64,000 bases of DNA from Chromobotia macracanthus (lineage: Eukaryota; Chordata; Actinopteri; Cypriniformes; Botiidae): the NCBI GenBank assembly GCA_036877525.1, contig JAZGTH010000002.1, forward strand, positions 8,602,501 to 8,666,500. The letters run 5' to 3'. Under the pieces are notes generated by a model. That model was not told where the DNA came from, ran no database searches, and saw only the letters and a list, made by a program, of their open reading frames with translations. This document shows, one piece after another, positions 12,352 to 23,362 of this stretch (its first letter is position 1; the number at the start of each line of letters is the position of its first letter). Position numbers and translations under genes: made by a program.

Positions 12352-15300
12352 TCATTTCTTGATTTGTAGAACAACAGGGCGCATGATGATGTGACTGTCA
12401 GGCTGTTTAAGGAGAGCTGTTGTGTTGCTTGCCTGCTGCACACTGCGGGTAACCGGTCCTACTCTCTCCCCTAACTTCAGAGACAAACGGTCCTCTCTTC
12501 TGGGCTGTATCTTCACATCTCCCACTCTCGGCTCCATTTTCCTCCCTAAAACATGTACCCGAACACCTGGTTCCTGATAGTTAACCTGAGCAACAGAGGA
12601 GAGAACTATTTGCTTTGATGCTAGCTGTGGCATAAAGTTGCCTTTTAAAACAGGCTTGTATTTTTTACTCGATTGAACAACAGATGTTGACAGAAAGGTA
12701 GATCTTTTGAGCCTGATATTATGAGTGGTATCAACTGCTGTGTCTGACTTGTTGATCGAACTCTTTGTTATTGTTTTTGGCCCGTGGTTTGATCCATGTG
12801 GTTTTTCACTCATATGTGCCACTTGCCTGCGAAGGCTTCCATTGTTCTCTTGGGCTGAAATGATGCAGAGGTTTCTTTTCTTAGATTTTCTACTGGCCGG
12901 TCTCATGGGACAGCTAAAAGTTACATGTTTTCTTAGGCTGCCTTTATATGTAAACTCCCTGCTACAGTGAGGACATGTATAAACCACCAGGTCATCCTGG
13001 GCAAAGGACTTTCTGCCCCCAGCAGATCTGCCTTTTAGCACCAGCTGAGATTTCTTCTTATTCAGGAAACTCATTTTTATCCTAACTGGTGATTGATGGA
13101 AGGTTAGCTTTTTTGGTTGCCCAAACTTCTGCGAAAGATTCTGCCTACTATTAACAATCCTTGAAGATGATAACACCCTGTTTTGCCCTTTTGCAAATTG
13201 CTTAAGTGGTATAGGGTTCTTCTTGGGAGTGTAGCGCTTTTTATCACTAGCATTAGCACAGGCTAAGATGTGCTTGTGCAGTTCAGGCATGTTGTCAAAA
13301 CTCTTACCGCACTTTGTGCATCGAATGGCTGTACTGAAGGTCTGAGGGATATTGTGGGTGGTAAAGTTTGTGGCTGAAGCTGCTGCTGTCCCAGTTGGTG
13401 TACAATTGTGGTATGGAAATGGAGGGGGTTTAAAACTTGGGTAATGTTGATTAATACCTAAACGTACATCTGGGCCTTTTGGTTTGACCCCTCCAAAAGC
13501 CATGATTTTTATTGAGGTATACAACTCTTCAGTAGAGTTCAAGTTCAAGCAGTCCTGCTCTGCTTTTAAGGTTGTGTCAGATTCTTGTTTATCTTCTGTG
13601 ATGGGAAGGCCTGGGTGGATGTCAGTTTTGGGACTGTTATGATTTTCAGGTCTTAATTTGCCATGCACAACTTCAGTGTGCGAGCACTCTTGACCAGGAT
13701 GGAGATCTCGCTGATGCTGCTCCAAGTTGCAGAAGAAAGCAAATTCTTTGGAACATGTTTTGCAGACATATATTTTACCAATGCCATGATAACTGGAACG
13801 GTGCTCCAGTAAACCTGTGTCACTTTCAAACAACTGTACACAAAATTCACATTTATAGGGCCACTCCTTGGAATGTTCACCTACATGCTGACTGAGACTT
13901 TTCATAGACTGAAAGGGATGGTCACAAACATTGCACATAAAGTTCTTGCAAAAAGTACGCAAGGGAGATGATTCATCTTCTATTTTGTTGTCCTGCTTAA
14001 AAAAATCAGAGGTCTTGATATTAGCGATAGCAGGGGAGGCTGGGTTTTCCTTTTCTTCTTTGCCTTCTTCCTTCACAACACCGATGGAAGAAGTCAAGGT
14101 TGGTGTGCCATCTGTAGACCTTAATGACTGCTCTGTAGTAGATGATTGTGTGCCTACAACTGGAGTGAAGGACTCAGAGGTGGTGAGGGGCTGTGGCTCA
14201 GATGGGACATAAGGTTCCTGCCGTGCTGCTGTATTTACAGCTATTTTGTCAAAGGGACATTGAACAGAATTAGCTTGAAGAGGTGGCAGAATGTTTTCAG
14301 TAGACTGCAGTGCAACAGTGTATTCAATAACAACCATGTTTGGTGGGAAAGTCAAGGATGTAATGTCCGATTGGTTAACAGGTAGAGAGTGAGAAAATAT
14401 CTGTGCATCCGAGGTTAACACAGAGTCTACAACCAATGTTCTTTGGGCTAATTCACATAAAGTGGGATCTGAGATCCAACGGGGACCTTGTAAACTAAGT
14501 GAGGTGGCTGCAGGTATAAGGGCATGAGCCACATCGCCAGAAGCAGAGGTCATCCATTCAGGGATTGTCACTTTCAAATCACCCTGTGAGAGATGTAGTG
14601 GATTATCAGTGCCGTCTTCTACAGTGCTTGGGGGCAGCACAGTGTCAGATACCATGAGAGTGGATTGAGGAGGTTGAACTTCTTGATTGAGCTCCATCAT
14701 GGGAGCAGATGAGAAAGGTGCAAAAGGTGATGAAGGAAAAGGAGATGAAGTAGATGAGCCTTGAAATGGAGGGTTTGGAGCAGCTGTAGGAATATTGACA
14801 GGAGCAAGCAAAGAAGGGGTTGGATGGAGTGATGAAGGAGGAAGAGTACATGCAAACTTTTCAGAGTCCTGAAAAGGTCCTGGTGGACCTTCATCAGACA
14901 TTGCCATAACTGTAAAGTTTGTTATGTCAAGAGTACTAAGGAGGCTAGGAGCAGCTGAAACGCCAACAGAGGGAATGTCTACACCATCACACTCATTCAT
15001 AAGAACCTTCTGAAGCATAATGGAGTTAGGTTTACTCTTTCTCAAAGCAGGCGGAGTGACATAGCCTCCTGATGAATCACAATCTAAGCTCTTTCCACTA
15101 ATACTTAAGTCCAGAATGGACTCTGCTATGGTCTCACTGCTGTCTTTCTTGCTCACAGAGTTGGAGAGGTCCAATGGTTGTTGATTACAGGAATTTCCAC
15201 CAGTACAGGAGTTTCCATCAGTTCTTGAAACAGAGCAGTCCAATGGCAAAACCTGTTGTTGCATTTGACCTTCATCAGAGTTGCTTGTGTTTGGGTTCAA

Positions 15301-16899
15301 ATGTCCAATTTCATCACTGCCTGAAAAGCTCAAGCTAAGAGATGCACCATGGTTCTCCAACAATGAATCCTTGGTTTCAGCAGATTCAGGATATGGTATG
15401 ACACCCTCTACACTTAAATCAAGGCTTTGCTGTGAAGAGCTGGGAGGGGATGCTGTTCGTCTCTTAAATCTAGTTGTTGCAGGTAAAACAGTCAGAGATA
15501 AGGGAAGGCCTAGATTCTGTCCATCAGCAATTAGTGCAAATGCCAGTTTACTGCCATCCTGATTATCAAGGAGCTGTTTCAGTTTGGGAGACAGATAGAC
15601 AGTTGTTTCCCTGTGCAAGGTAACAGTCTCAGTGGACTGGGGCAGATGAGCAGTTAACAGTGCAACTCCTGATGTAGAGGACAGTGACAAAGAAGACTGA
15701 GATGATGAGGTTAAGATGGATTCAGATTCCAATTCTGTTTTAATTTGTGGGAGTAAAGGTGGGGTTGAAGTTCTACGTCTGTTGGAGGATTGTCCAGACA
15801 GGTCAGAGGTCAATTTGCAAGTATTGGCTTCTAACTTAACAGCCTGAGTAATCTGAGCTGGTCTAACAATAACAGCATTTAGCCCAATCACAGCAGAGCC
15901 CTCAGAGTTCATCTGAACCACCTCACAGTTACTCACAGCACTCGTTGAGACAATTTTTCCATCTATATAGAAGCTGAGATTCTCTGAAATGTTACTAGAG
16001 ATGTCAACCATGTACTCCCTTTCCTGACTGATGTTCTCCATGCACTGTGGTCTAGTTTGAAAGTCCTTTGTTGGTTCAGCAAGCTGCTGTCCCTCAGATT
16101 CTTGTATAATTATAACATTCTTACACACTCCTCTAGGAAGATGTTGGCCCTCATGGATCCTACGCTGATGTCTTCTTAGACTGGTATACGTCCTGAATGC
16201 TTTTTTGCAGTATTTGCAGATGTTTGTGGCTCTGGCATTTTTATTTGAGGCACTCTTCTGTTTACCATCAGCTGCGCTGTACTTGACTGACTCTGGGTTC
16301 TGCAATACCTTGCCTCCTTTAGACAAACAGACAGTGTTCAGAGGTTCATGGACAGTGCAGGTGGTACTTGTACGATGATCCTGCTTTCTGTTTCGGTTTT
16401 CATGTCTTTTCTCATGCCTCCGACGACTAAACAATGTACTGAAAGTCCTTCTGCACTGACTGCATTTAAACTGCTGTGTGTGGCAGGTTGCTAGAGCATG
16501 TGTTTGCATGTGACGTTCAAAGTCTTGACTACTCATAAACCGTCTTTCACAGCGAGGACAGGGCAATTCACAAGAACCCTTGAGATTACCAACAGGGTCA
16601 AGGTCACCTTTATAGACATTTAATGACATGTCATTGTCTTGTTTTATAGTTGCAGCATGCTCAGACCCACTTGCTTGACCTTTATTAGCTAGGTTTTGAG
16701 TTATGACAAATACAGGTTGGCTCGTGTTCTTAAACAACTGGATGTCTGGTTTGTCTTTGCGATCCATCTTTTCATCTGTTCCTCCCTCTTTACCTTCAAG
16801 TATCTTTTCTTGTTCTTGCTGCATAATGCTGCAAAGTGCTGTTTCATCAGAGTGGGTATGTTGAACCTCAGATTGCTGGAGGACATCTGCTGATGACAT
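12352..16899 (-). CDS. prdm2: PRDM2 (RIZ) zinc-finger protein, large exon, no PR domain seen
   Basis: A single uninterrupted frame encodes 1515 residues from the first in-frame ATG after the probable acceptor (A at -3). PRDM2 is a nuclear, zinc-finger DNA-binding transcriptional regulator whose PR/SET domain methylates histone H3K9. Eight C2H2 fingers show the family's 3+3+2 spacing: about residues 113, 145 and 224; 986, 1016 and 1045; 1193 and 1306. Family-specific blocks include VDISSNISENLSFYIDGKI, QHYPSFKPPPFPYH, ATNFTTHNIPQTFSTAIRCT and DKKRYTPKKNPIPLKQ. CQQPLDLS-type text (NQQPLDLSNS) holds a CtBP-like PxDLS motif. A proline/serine-rich linker separates fingers 3 and 4, as in mammals. 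The PR domain, N-terminal in human RIZ1, is not in this exon and no PR exon was found upstream. The product may therefore resemble the PR-less RIZ2 form. Human RIZ1 is 1718 residues. Which teleost duplicate this is cannot be told. Confidence 0.93.
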   Translation of the reverse strand: MSSADVLQQSEVQHTHSDETALCSIMQQEQEKILEGKEGGTDEKMDRKDKPDIQLFKNTSQPVFVITQNLANKGQASGSEHAATIKQDNDMSLNVYKGDLDPVGNLKGSCELPCPRCERRFMSSQDFERHMQTHALATCHTQQFKCSQCRRTFSTLFSRRRHEKRHENRNRKQDHRTSTTCTVHEPLNTVCLSKGGKVLQNPESVKYSAADGKQKSASNKNARATNICKYCKKAFRTYTSLRRHQRRIHEGQHLPRGVCKNVIIIQESEGQQLAEPTKDFQTRPQCMENISQEREYMVDISSNISENLSFYIDGKIVSTSAVSNCEVVQMNSEGSAVIGLNAVIVRPAQITQAVKLEANTCKLTSDLSGQSSNRRRTSTPPLLPQIKTELESESILTSSSQSSLSLSSTSGVALLTAHLPQSTETVTLHRETTVYLSPKLKQLLDNQDGSKLAFALIADGQNLGLPLSLTVLPATTRFKRRTASPPSSSQQSLDLSVEGVIPYPESAETKDSLLENHGASLSLSFSGSDEIGHLNPNTSNSDEGQMQQQVLPLDCSVSRTDGNSCTGGNSCNQQPLDLSNSVSKKDSSETIAESILDLSISGKSLDCDSSGGYVTPPALRKSKPNSIMLQKVLMNECDGVDIPSVGVSAAPSLLSTLDITNFTVMAMSDEGPPGPFQDSEKFACTLPPSSLHPTPSLLAPVNIPTAAPNPPFQGSSTSSPFPSSPFAPFSSAPMMELNQEVQPPQSTLMVSDTVLPPSTVEDGTDNPLHLSQGDLKVTIPEWMTSASGDVAHALIPAATSLSLQGPRWISDPTLCELAQRTLVVDSVLTSDAQIFSHSLPVNQSDITSLTFPPNMVVIEYTVALQSTENILPPLQANSVQCPFDKIAVNTAARQEPYVPSEPQPLTTSESFTPVVGTQSSTTEQSLRSTDGTPTLTSSIGVVKEEGKEEKENPASPAIANIKTSDFFKQDNKIEDESSPLRTFCKNFMCNVCDHPFQSMKSLSQHVGEHSKEWPYKCEFCVQLFESDTGLLEHRSSYHGIGKIYVCKTCSKEFAFFCNLEQHQRDLHPGQECSHTEVVHGKLRPENHNSPKTDIHPGLPITEDKQESDTTLKAEQDCLNLNSTEELYTSIKIMAFGGVKPKGPDVRLGINQHYPSFKPPPFPYHNCTPTGTAAASATNFTTHNIPQTFSTAIRCTKCGKSFDNMPELHKHILACANASDKKRYTPKKNPIPLKQFAKGQNRVLSSSRIVNSRQNLSQKFGQPKKLTFHQSPVRIKMSFLNKKKSQLVLKGRSAGGRKSFAQDDLVVYTCPHCSREFTYKGSLRKHVTFSCPMRPASRKSKKRNLCIISAQENNGSLRRQVAHMSEKPHGSNHGPKTITKSSINKSDTAVDTTHNIRLKRSTFLSTSVVQSSKKYKPVLKGNFMPQLASKQIVLSSVAQVNYQEPGVRVHVLGRKMEPRVGDVKIQPRREDRLSLKLGERVGPVTRSVQQASNTTALLKQPDSHIIMRPVVLQIKK

Positions 16900-16941
16900 A
16901 CTAAATCTCTCCTCTTCCACAACTAAAACACATGAACATGC
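16900..16941 (-). other. prdm2: prdm2 large-exon 5' end between acceptor and first in-frame ATG
   Basis: A good acceptor (TTTGTGTTTCACAG) ends at 16942. The frame is open through these 42 nt and would read ACSCVLVVEEERFS. VVEEERFS resembles the IEEERAS segment that follows the PR domain in human PRDM2, so this may be coding if a PR exon exists upstream. An out-of-frame mini-ORF, ATG at 16939 to TAG just before 16899, would lie in the leader if it is not. Confidence 0.55.
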
Positions 16942-18588
16942 CTGTGAAACACAAAGATAGCAATACATTAATAAGCAAAACATTACATTTTATTGGGAGA
17001 ACATGAAGTTTTGATTTAATAATCTAATATTTGCCTGCTACAATAAAAGGTCAATTAAATCTACAACACACCCCTACCTGTGTAATTGTATGTCATTAAA
17101 AGCATTAAAGGCCCACTTTTACAGACATGTTTTAGATATGCAATGTATACAACATATACAATGACTCGCTTTGCTTTATATGTTACATTTGTAACCACGT
17201 TTAATTTGCACACGAGGTGCTGTTGTGTTTAACAAAGGTTTAGGCTATTGTTTAAAACCTTTAATACAGATTTTCCCAATTATTCAACGTGCATTAAGTC
17301 CAACATCAAATACATGCAATTCACTAATGTTAATTATCAAAGGCCCTGTGAAGCCCATGCTGTCTGTGTCCATCCTGCATTAAAAAGTTCAACCACTTTA
17401 AAATGCCATGCAACATAGCAAATTAATAAGAAAATCTGTAAACACAAATAGAAGATTAGGAATGTATCATACAAAAGAAAGAACCTACTGCTTATGGAAA
17501 CAGAAAATATGATCTAGGCTATTGTAAAAAATTCAGAGCACAACAGCCATGGTCTAGTCACACCCCTACGAGTTACAATTTAACATTCATTATAATGATG
17601 GAAAATTAAGTAGTAACCTAGACTGATACGTTCTTGCTTTAAAAACACAGTGACTTAAAAGTTACACTGTCACTTTAACAAAGAGGTTGGTTAGTTACGT
17701 ATGCTATCTTATTTCTAATTGGTTGAACTGATGGGGTTATTCCCGTCTGAACAACACTCCTCGTTCACTGTTACAAAATATGTTCAGATGTGTCGCTTAT
17801 GATAAACATATGGGAAGTGCCCTACTGAGGTTCATTTTTGTACAGCACTTGTTTACCTGTAAAACGGTGTGGTCAGACAACCTAATCTAATAATAAATAA
17901 TCTCATATTACAGGCACGTCTCTGGGTCACCGGACGTCTTAATACAGGAACCAGACAAATGATCAGCACCATGGCACCAGAACCAGACAAGAATTAGGCC
18001 GATTAATCTGTGCCAAGAGATACTGCCTGCAATGATAAAGAAATAACGTAAAATGCTGCCATAATTGCCGCAGTCGCGCTGTATGCAGGAAATCGATTCA
18101 CAGTAGCGTGGGTGTTTTTAATATCACACAGGCCTATTTATATTAACGCATGTGTGCCAACAACAAAGAAATTGACAACGCAACATAAATCACCGATATC
18201 CACGAATAGATCCCATTGCTTTAAAGAGCGAATTATCGTTGAACCGAAAACAGGTAAACATTATCTTTATGTGATCCGAGTGCACATGTTGCGGGCGTCT
18301 GACAGTCGCTTTAAATAAGACAACACAGTTTGGCACTGCTGCTGAACTCAGACGAAAGGTCACGGTCAGTGAGACACTATGTTAAAGCTCTTCAACATGC
18401 ATTTGCTGCGTAACGCTGGATACCACAAGTACGTATTGCTTTGATTTTGAGGCGCGATTGCTTGCATAAATAAAAACAGTGCCAAAACGCTTAAGATAAA
18501 AAGCAGATAACAACGGTCCGGAAAGCCAATTTATGCGATATTGTTTTATTAGATATGCCTCTTGGTTCCTGTATTAAAGTGCACGTAC
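16942..18588 (-). other. probable prdm2 intron upstream of the zinc-finger exon
   Basis: AT-rich 1.65-kb interval between the acceptor at 16942 and a consensus donor CAG|GTACGT at 18589/18588. I read it on the minus strand for PR-domain hallmarks such as GEELLVWYNG and GNWLRYVNWA and saw none. Confidence 0.5.
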
Positions 18589-18720
18589 CTGATCATTGCC
18601 TACCAGCTTTGTTGTGACGCCTCGCTGCTCTGGTGGGCACGCGCAGGACAGCTGGCGCTGCAGTCGCTCGCGCGCGGGTAAGTGGCCGCACGAGCTTTCT
18701 CAGCAGACTGTAGTAACTAA
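18589..18720 (-). promoter_or_regulatory. prdm2: candidate prdm2 leader exon and promoter patch
   Basis: A short CpG-rich patch in otherwise AT-rich DNA. On the minus strand it ends in the donor GATCAG|GTACGT. The frame that would continue into the large exon is open for about 37 codons here but contains no ATG, so the exon is most likely untranslated. The 5' limit is arbitrary. The assignment to prdm2 rests on position and strand only. Confidence 0.4.
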
Positions 18721-20284
18721 CTAACGAAAACGCGCATGTGCGAGATTTCATGCACCTGTATCGTAACTGTATCGGAATATTTGCAATTATTCTGTAAGTC
18801 TTTCATATGCTACATTTAACATCTACAAGATGGAACCTGCATTTATATTTTTGTGTATAACATTTTATATTCAATTGTGAACCAACGCAGCATTACTTAA
18901 AATGAATAAAACGATAATAAATGGAAAAAAAGTGTTTCATTTCCAGAAGCAAATGTGTATGTTTGTGCATGTACGCTTTAGATCAACTTTAAATGCATTT
19001 AATATAAATAAATTTAATATAAATCTGAAAACCTGTACATTCCTGTAGTTATTACGACGGACCACTAGAGGTCTCTGTGTTTCAATTTGTAAGGCTTGTC
19101 GTGTTCACGTCAAGTCTGCATGTATACGTGCGCTTGTGTCTATATGTAGGGAACTTAATTACATTTTTGCTTAGAGCTGTGGAAACCATATCTGTTTGTA
19201 AGAATATTTTAAAAATACAGGTCTGATACAAGCACATGGACTGTTTAAGAATGTATGCATTGGTGACCTGTTATCAGCAGACCTCTGTTCTTTCTAACAA
19301 TCCCCTATTATAAAACTGTTAAATTATACTCTGCATTAATCTTCACCTACCCTCTCTCACGCTTATTTATTCAGATGCTCTTGTGCCCTCACAGTCTCAC
19401 CATCATACTGAACATTCTTTCAGATTGCAATGCATGTGTTTGTGTAAAAATGAGGCACCAACATGTGCCATGTGTGTTCCTCTAGTATGCTAATGACTGA
19501 GATCATGTCTTGCCACAGTGCTCTGTATCAGCAGATTATATGATTAATCGATGTGGCTTCTGCATCTTCAGTTTGATTTTTATTGCTGTGTAAACTGTCC
19601 CAATCTGCTGTCCCAATCCTAATCTCTCAAATTCTAAACCCAACCACAAGCACATATGTGTACACAAATACACATAAGTGAGAAAACCTTTAAATGTGTA
19701 TACTTGTATATGTGTTTAGAAACAAATGTATATGGTAGGTCATTGTTCTGATGTATTTCAATTAATGTAGTGCTTTTAAAGCATGGGATATTGGTGTGCT
19801 GGTGTCTCTACCAGGTTTTCTAATGACCTTAACTAGAAAGACATCCCTGAACAAATCAGCACTGACCACCTTAAACCAGCCTTGGCCAGTACGGAAATTA
19901 ACACTGGTCCAAACTGACCTTTTGAGCAGGAATGAACAAGCTTAATAACTTATTCTCTGCCAAGCAGAGTGTTTAACTCTCAGCAAATCCAGATCATTCT
20001 CTCACTGGTACTGCATACACACCCTCCCCAGAAATACATTAACTGAGTGGGCAGCACTAAGAGCAAGTGTTTCTCAGGGTCTGAGGAGTGACCAGAAAGT
20101 TAGGAGACTGTGTGTGTGCATGTGTCTGAAGTAAACATGAGGCTGCTGTCTGGCTCTGTTTGCTTTCCTCCCCTGAACACACGCTTATACACTCGAAATG
20201 TTCTATGGTACATGTATGATACACTCACAGATGGAAGGACTGTATGTTACATGTAACCTTCTTATACAGGTGCATGGGTTCATT

Positions 20285-20395
20285 CCTGTAACTAATGCAT
20301 GGTTCTATCCATGCCAAAGTCATGGGTTTGACTCCCCAAAGACATAAACTGAAAACCTTGATTGCATTTTAAGTTGCATTTGAACTAATTTTAAC
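20285..20395 (+). repeat. tRNA-derived SINE head fragment
   Basis: The sequence carries an A-box-like part (CATGGTTCTATCCATGCC) and a B-box-like GGGTTTGACTCCCC, as in the better-preserved copy at 41990-42141. The 3' tail is lost or decayed. Confidence 0.5.
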
Positions 20396-21355
20396 TAATT
20401 ATTAACAAGTAATAATTGTAAATAATTTTGTGTTTATGAAAGAAGGACTTTATTGGAATATAGTACTAAGCATGGAGTATAGTAATGTTGTGCTAAGAAT
20501 GTAGTGTAGAATATAGTGCTCCCATAACACTTCCTCAGTGCTAAAAAAAATCAGCACCAGTATTGTTGACACTCCAACACAGTAGGTGGTGCTATTGCAC
20601 CTGTTTAATATTTTGTCTCTCTCTCTGCCTCCCTACACTCATATTTTGGTCATGATTCATTGGCCGAAAAGACAAAACACAAAATAAACAAAATTAAAAA
20701 TGAACTGATAGCATTTTTGTTTTTATTTCAGTAGATAATAAAAATAATAATACCTTTAACATGCAATAATACCTATATGATAATGATCTATATGATAACC
20801 ATGTAAAATCTGATACTGTCACAGCCCTAGTGTGTATGATATGTCCAGACATTGTTTTGTGTTTTTTGGGGCTTCTGGCATCATACTGTGTCTACGTGTA
20901 TGTACATGCAAGTATACATGTAGACCTTGCTGGTCAGGAAGTGTTCCTCTCATTAGGAATGTACAGGATTCATTGTATCACAGACATATACTCACACACA
21001 CTAGTGTTACAGAGCTCAGGCTCCATCAGGACGTCAGAGTGGGTTTCCCACTAAAAGAGTCCATTGTTCATAAGTAGAGAGAGAGGGTGGCTGGGCTACT
21101 GCCTAAAACCACAGTCAAGCACATACACTCCCACACAAACACACACTGAAGGGTGAGCACTGAGTGTCTTGCATCATTATTTACCTTCTCAGGGCCTCCA
21201 AGTTAGAGGCTGTAGGAGGGATATCTCTTAGGAATATATTTTAGAAATTAGATTTGTGTTTGAATATGGAAATGATCAATATTAGAGTGATCTGGGACCA
21301 AAATAAGCAACCTACAAATTCACACCCTTCGGTTAACAGAATATTTTTATAGTGG

Positions 21356-21358
<3 letters not shown>

Positions 21359-21412
<54 letters not shown>

Positions 21413-21429
21413 TATATATATATATATAC
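21359..21429 (+). repeat. (AC)n followed by (TA)n microsatellite
   Basis: About 26 AC units (21359-21410) run directly into about nine TA units (21411-21429). Confidence 0.95.
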
Positions 21430-21979
21430 AGATTTTACATGGTCACATGAACCATAGACATGTTCCTTTAAATCTGATAAAAAGAAAATGTCCAAATACT
21501 TTTCCAAAGTATTCTTAAACTAACAGTATATCAATTATCCCATAACTTTCTTTAGTAAAACACTTTGCTTGAAAAACATGCTTGAGCTGTATTTACAATA
21601 AATGCCACTTGGTTTTCCAATTTCAAAATTTTCCAATTTCAGATTCCAATTTCATTTTGCAACAACTGCTTCTGGCGTTTTTTGAACCAGAGAGGTCATT
21701 TAAGAACACATTAAAATTTACAAAGACGCTTTTATACATTGATTCTATTTATCACTTGAAGTTTCTAATCTGTCATCTCTATATCCTGAGGGATTAAGAG
21801 AGAGAATGTGTGTGTGGGGTGGGGGGGTTTGGGGTGTAACAGACAGAGTATGTGGGCATGTGTGTGTGTCAAGAACTGGAATGCTCAGCAAAATGGTGAA
21901 AAGTAAATATATAAAAAAACATATAAACACAGACAATGTTATCTGTGATCTGTTGTAACAGAACAACACATTATGGAAA

Positions 21980-23355
21980 TGCAGCATACATTTAATTTTT
22001 TATTGAAACAGAATGAACAATTACAATCAAAAATGCTCCACACAGACAAACACTCAGTTTTAAGAGGACTGCGACATCATAGGGGAAAATGAAAACATGG
22101 CACAATGGATTATCATGAGGATCCTGACAAAAACATTAGAGAAAACAACCAAAGAATTCACGTAGCAAACAGTTGCAGTGTCTAAAGCATCTTCTGATTA
22201 ATAAAGATTTAGTTTTTTGTCACTCATGGCACTTATTACTGATCTCCTAAAAAAAGGCCAGGATAGCCATGCTCTAGAAAATCAGTAAGTAACACTTCAG
22301 CGTAAGCAGGGTACAAAACCCCAACACTGACCCAAAGAAATGCAAACAACTATATCATGCAAAATGTTTAAGGCTTTTTGATACAGAATGTCTGTATACT
22401 GTTAAAATAATGTATTCCAGGGTGAGGAACAACCACATGTTAGGAATACATGGTAACAGCAGCAATGTGCTGGAGCTAAGCTGATTGGAACACTAATGTG
22501 TTCCCCAGGAAGTGATGTAACTTGTGGCATGGGCAACGGTCATTAACAACAGTCAAGTCACTCCATATTAATGCACTTCAAAAAATAAATCTACAGCTTA
22601 TATGGGATCCCTCAATGTGTGCTGTTCCCTTTAACAAATATTTTAAAATGATGTAAATAACTTTAAGGAATCAGGTCTTATGAAATTGGCTGCTAAACTA
22701 GTAAATGAGATATCTTATGAAATGACTTAAACTGGACAGACCAGGAACATAGTATGTCCTCAGTACCTGCTTATAACAGTTCATGAACTGCACATAATGT
22801 GTCATACCTGTAGGATACTTCTGCAGAAAACAAATTAAGAATAGTTAAAATTATGTCCTTGATTGGTTTCATTTGGTGTTTGTGTGTGTCTGTGTCATAA
22901 TGAAATATTTTGACCAGTGAAGAGATTGTGGAGTTGAATGGAATAAAATTTATTCCATTCAATGGAATAAAAAAATACAAGCTTTTGCTTGCATGTGTAG
23001 CTGTTTGTTGTTTGTTAGGCCCTTCATAAACTCACAGTTAGTGAGACCACATGCACACATCTTTTGTTTACATCAATATGCATTTTAAAACACAGATAAT
23101 GAAACTTCCTGTGGCCTCCCACTGTTGGAGCATTAATGGGTCTACACAAGCTAAATAAGGGGAGTTGTGGGTGGGGTAGATGGGGGTAAATGAGGAAGTT
23201 GTGGGAGGACATCCTTTTGTATGGATGAGGGGTCTCTCCTGCTCCCCTTTTCATCCTGGATGGTTAGAGTGCAGCATTGTTTTTAACATCAGAACAATAG
23301 TTCAGAATTTCCCAAAATTTCTTTTTCTTCTATTGTTGTCTTGATGACCTTCTTT
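21980..23355 (-). other. pdpn: probable pdpn 3' UTR
   Basis: This follows the pdpn stop codon on the minus strand. A canonical minus-strand AATAAA at 22004-21999 is a plausible polyadenylation signal and would give a 3' UTR of about 1.35 kb. It contains a perfect small hairpin at 22934-22962. The limits are inferred. Confidence 0.5.
22934..22962. repeat. perfect short inverted repeat (14-bp arms, 1-nt loop)
   Basis: TTGAATGGAATAAA is followed after one base by its exact reverse complement. It lies in the probable pdpn 3' UTR, where it could fold in the RNA. Confidence 0.9.
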
Positions 23356-23362
23356 TCAGGGT
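23356..23362 (-). CDS. pdpn: pdpn coding exon 4 (last codons and stop)
   Basis: Acceptor CTTCTCCCAG is followed by ACCCTGA. With TC from exon 3 this reads Ser-Pro-stop, reproducing the podoplanin C-terminus SP. Only seven coding bases; the rest of the exon is 3' UTR. Confidence 0.85.

Larger units (their letters stand above)
18721..21980. other. spacer between prdm2 5' end and pdpn 3' end
   Basis: No exon is recognised. It contains a decayed CCAGC-rich interspersed repeat near 19790-19935, a SINE head fragment at 20285-20395 and the CA/TA microsatellite at 21359-21429. Near 21611-21655 there are three short copies of TTCCAATTTCA. Confidence 0.6.

Noticed and set aside
13653..16922. Additional open frames overlapping the prdm2 exon
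   Set aside because: Shadows of the 1515-codon zinc-finger frame in other frames.
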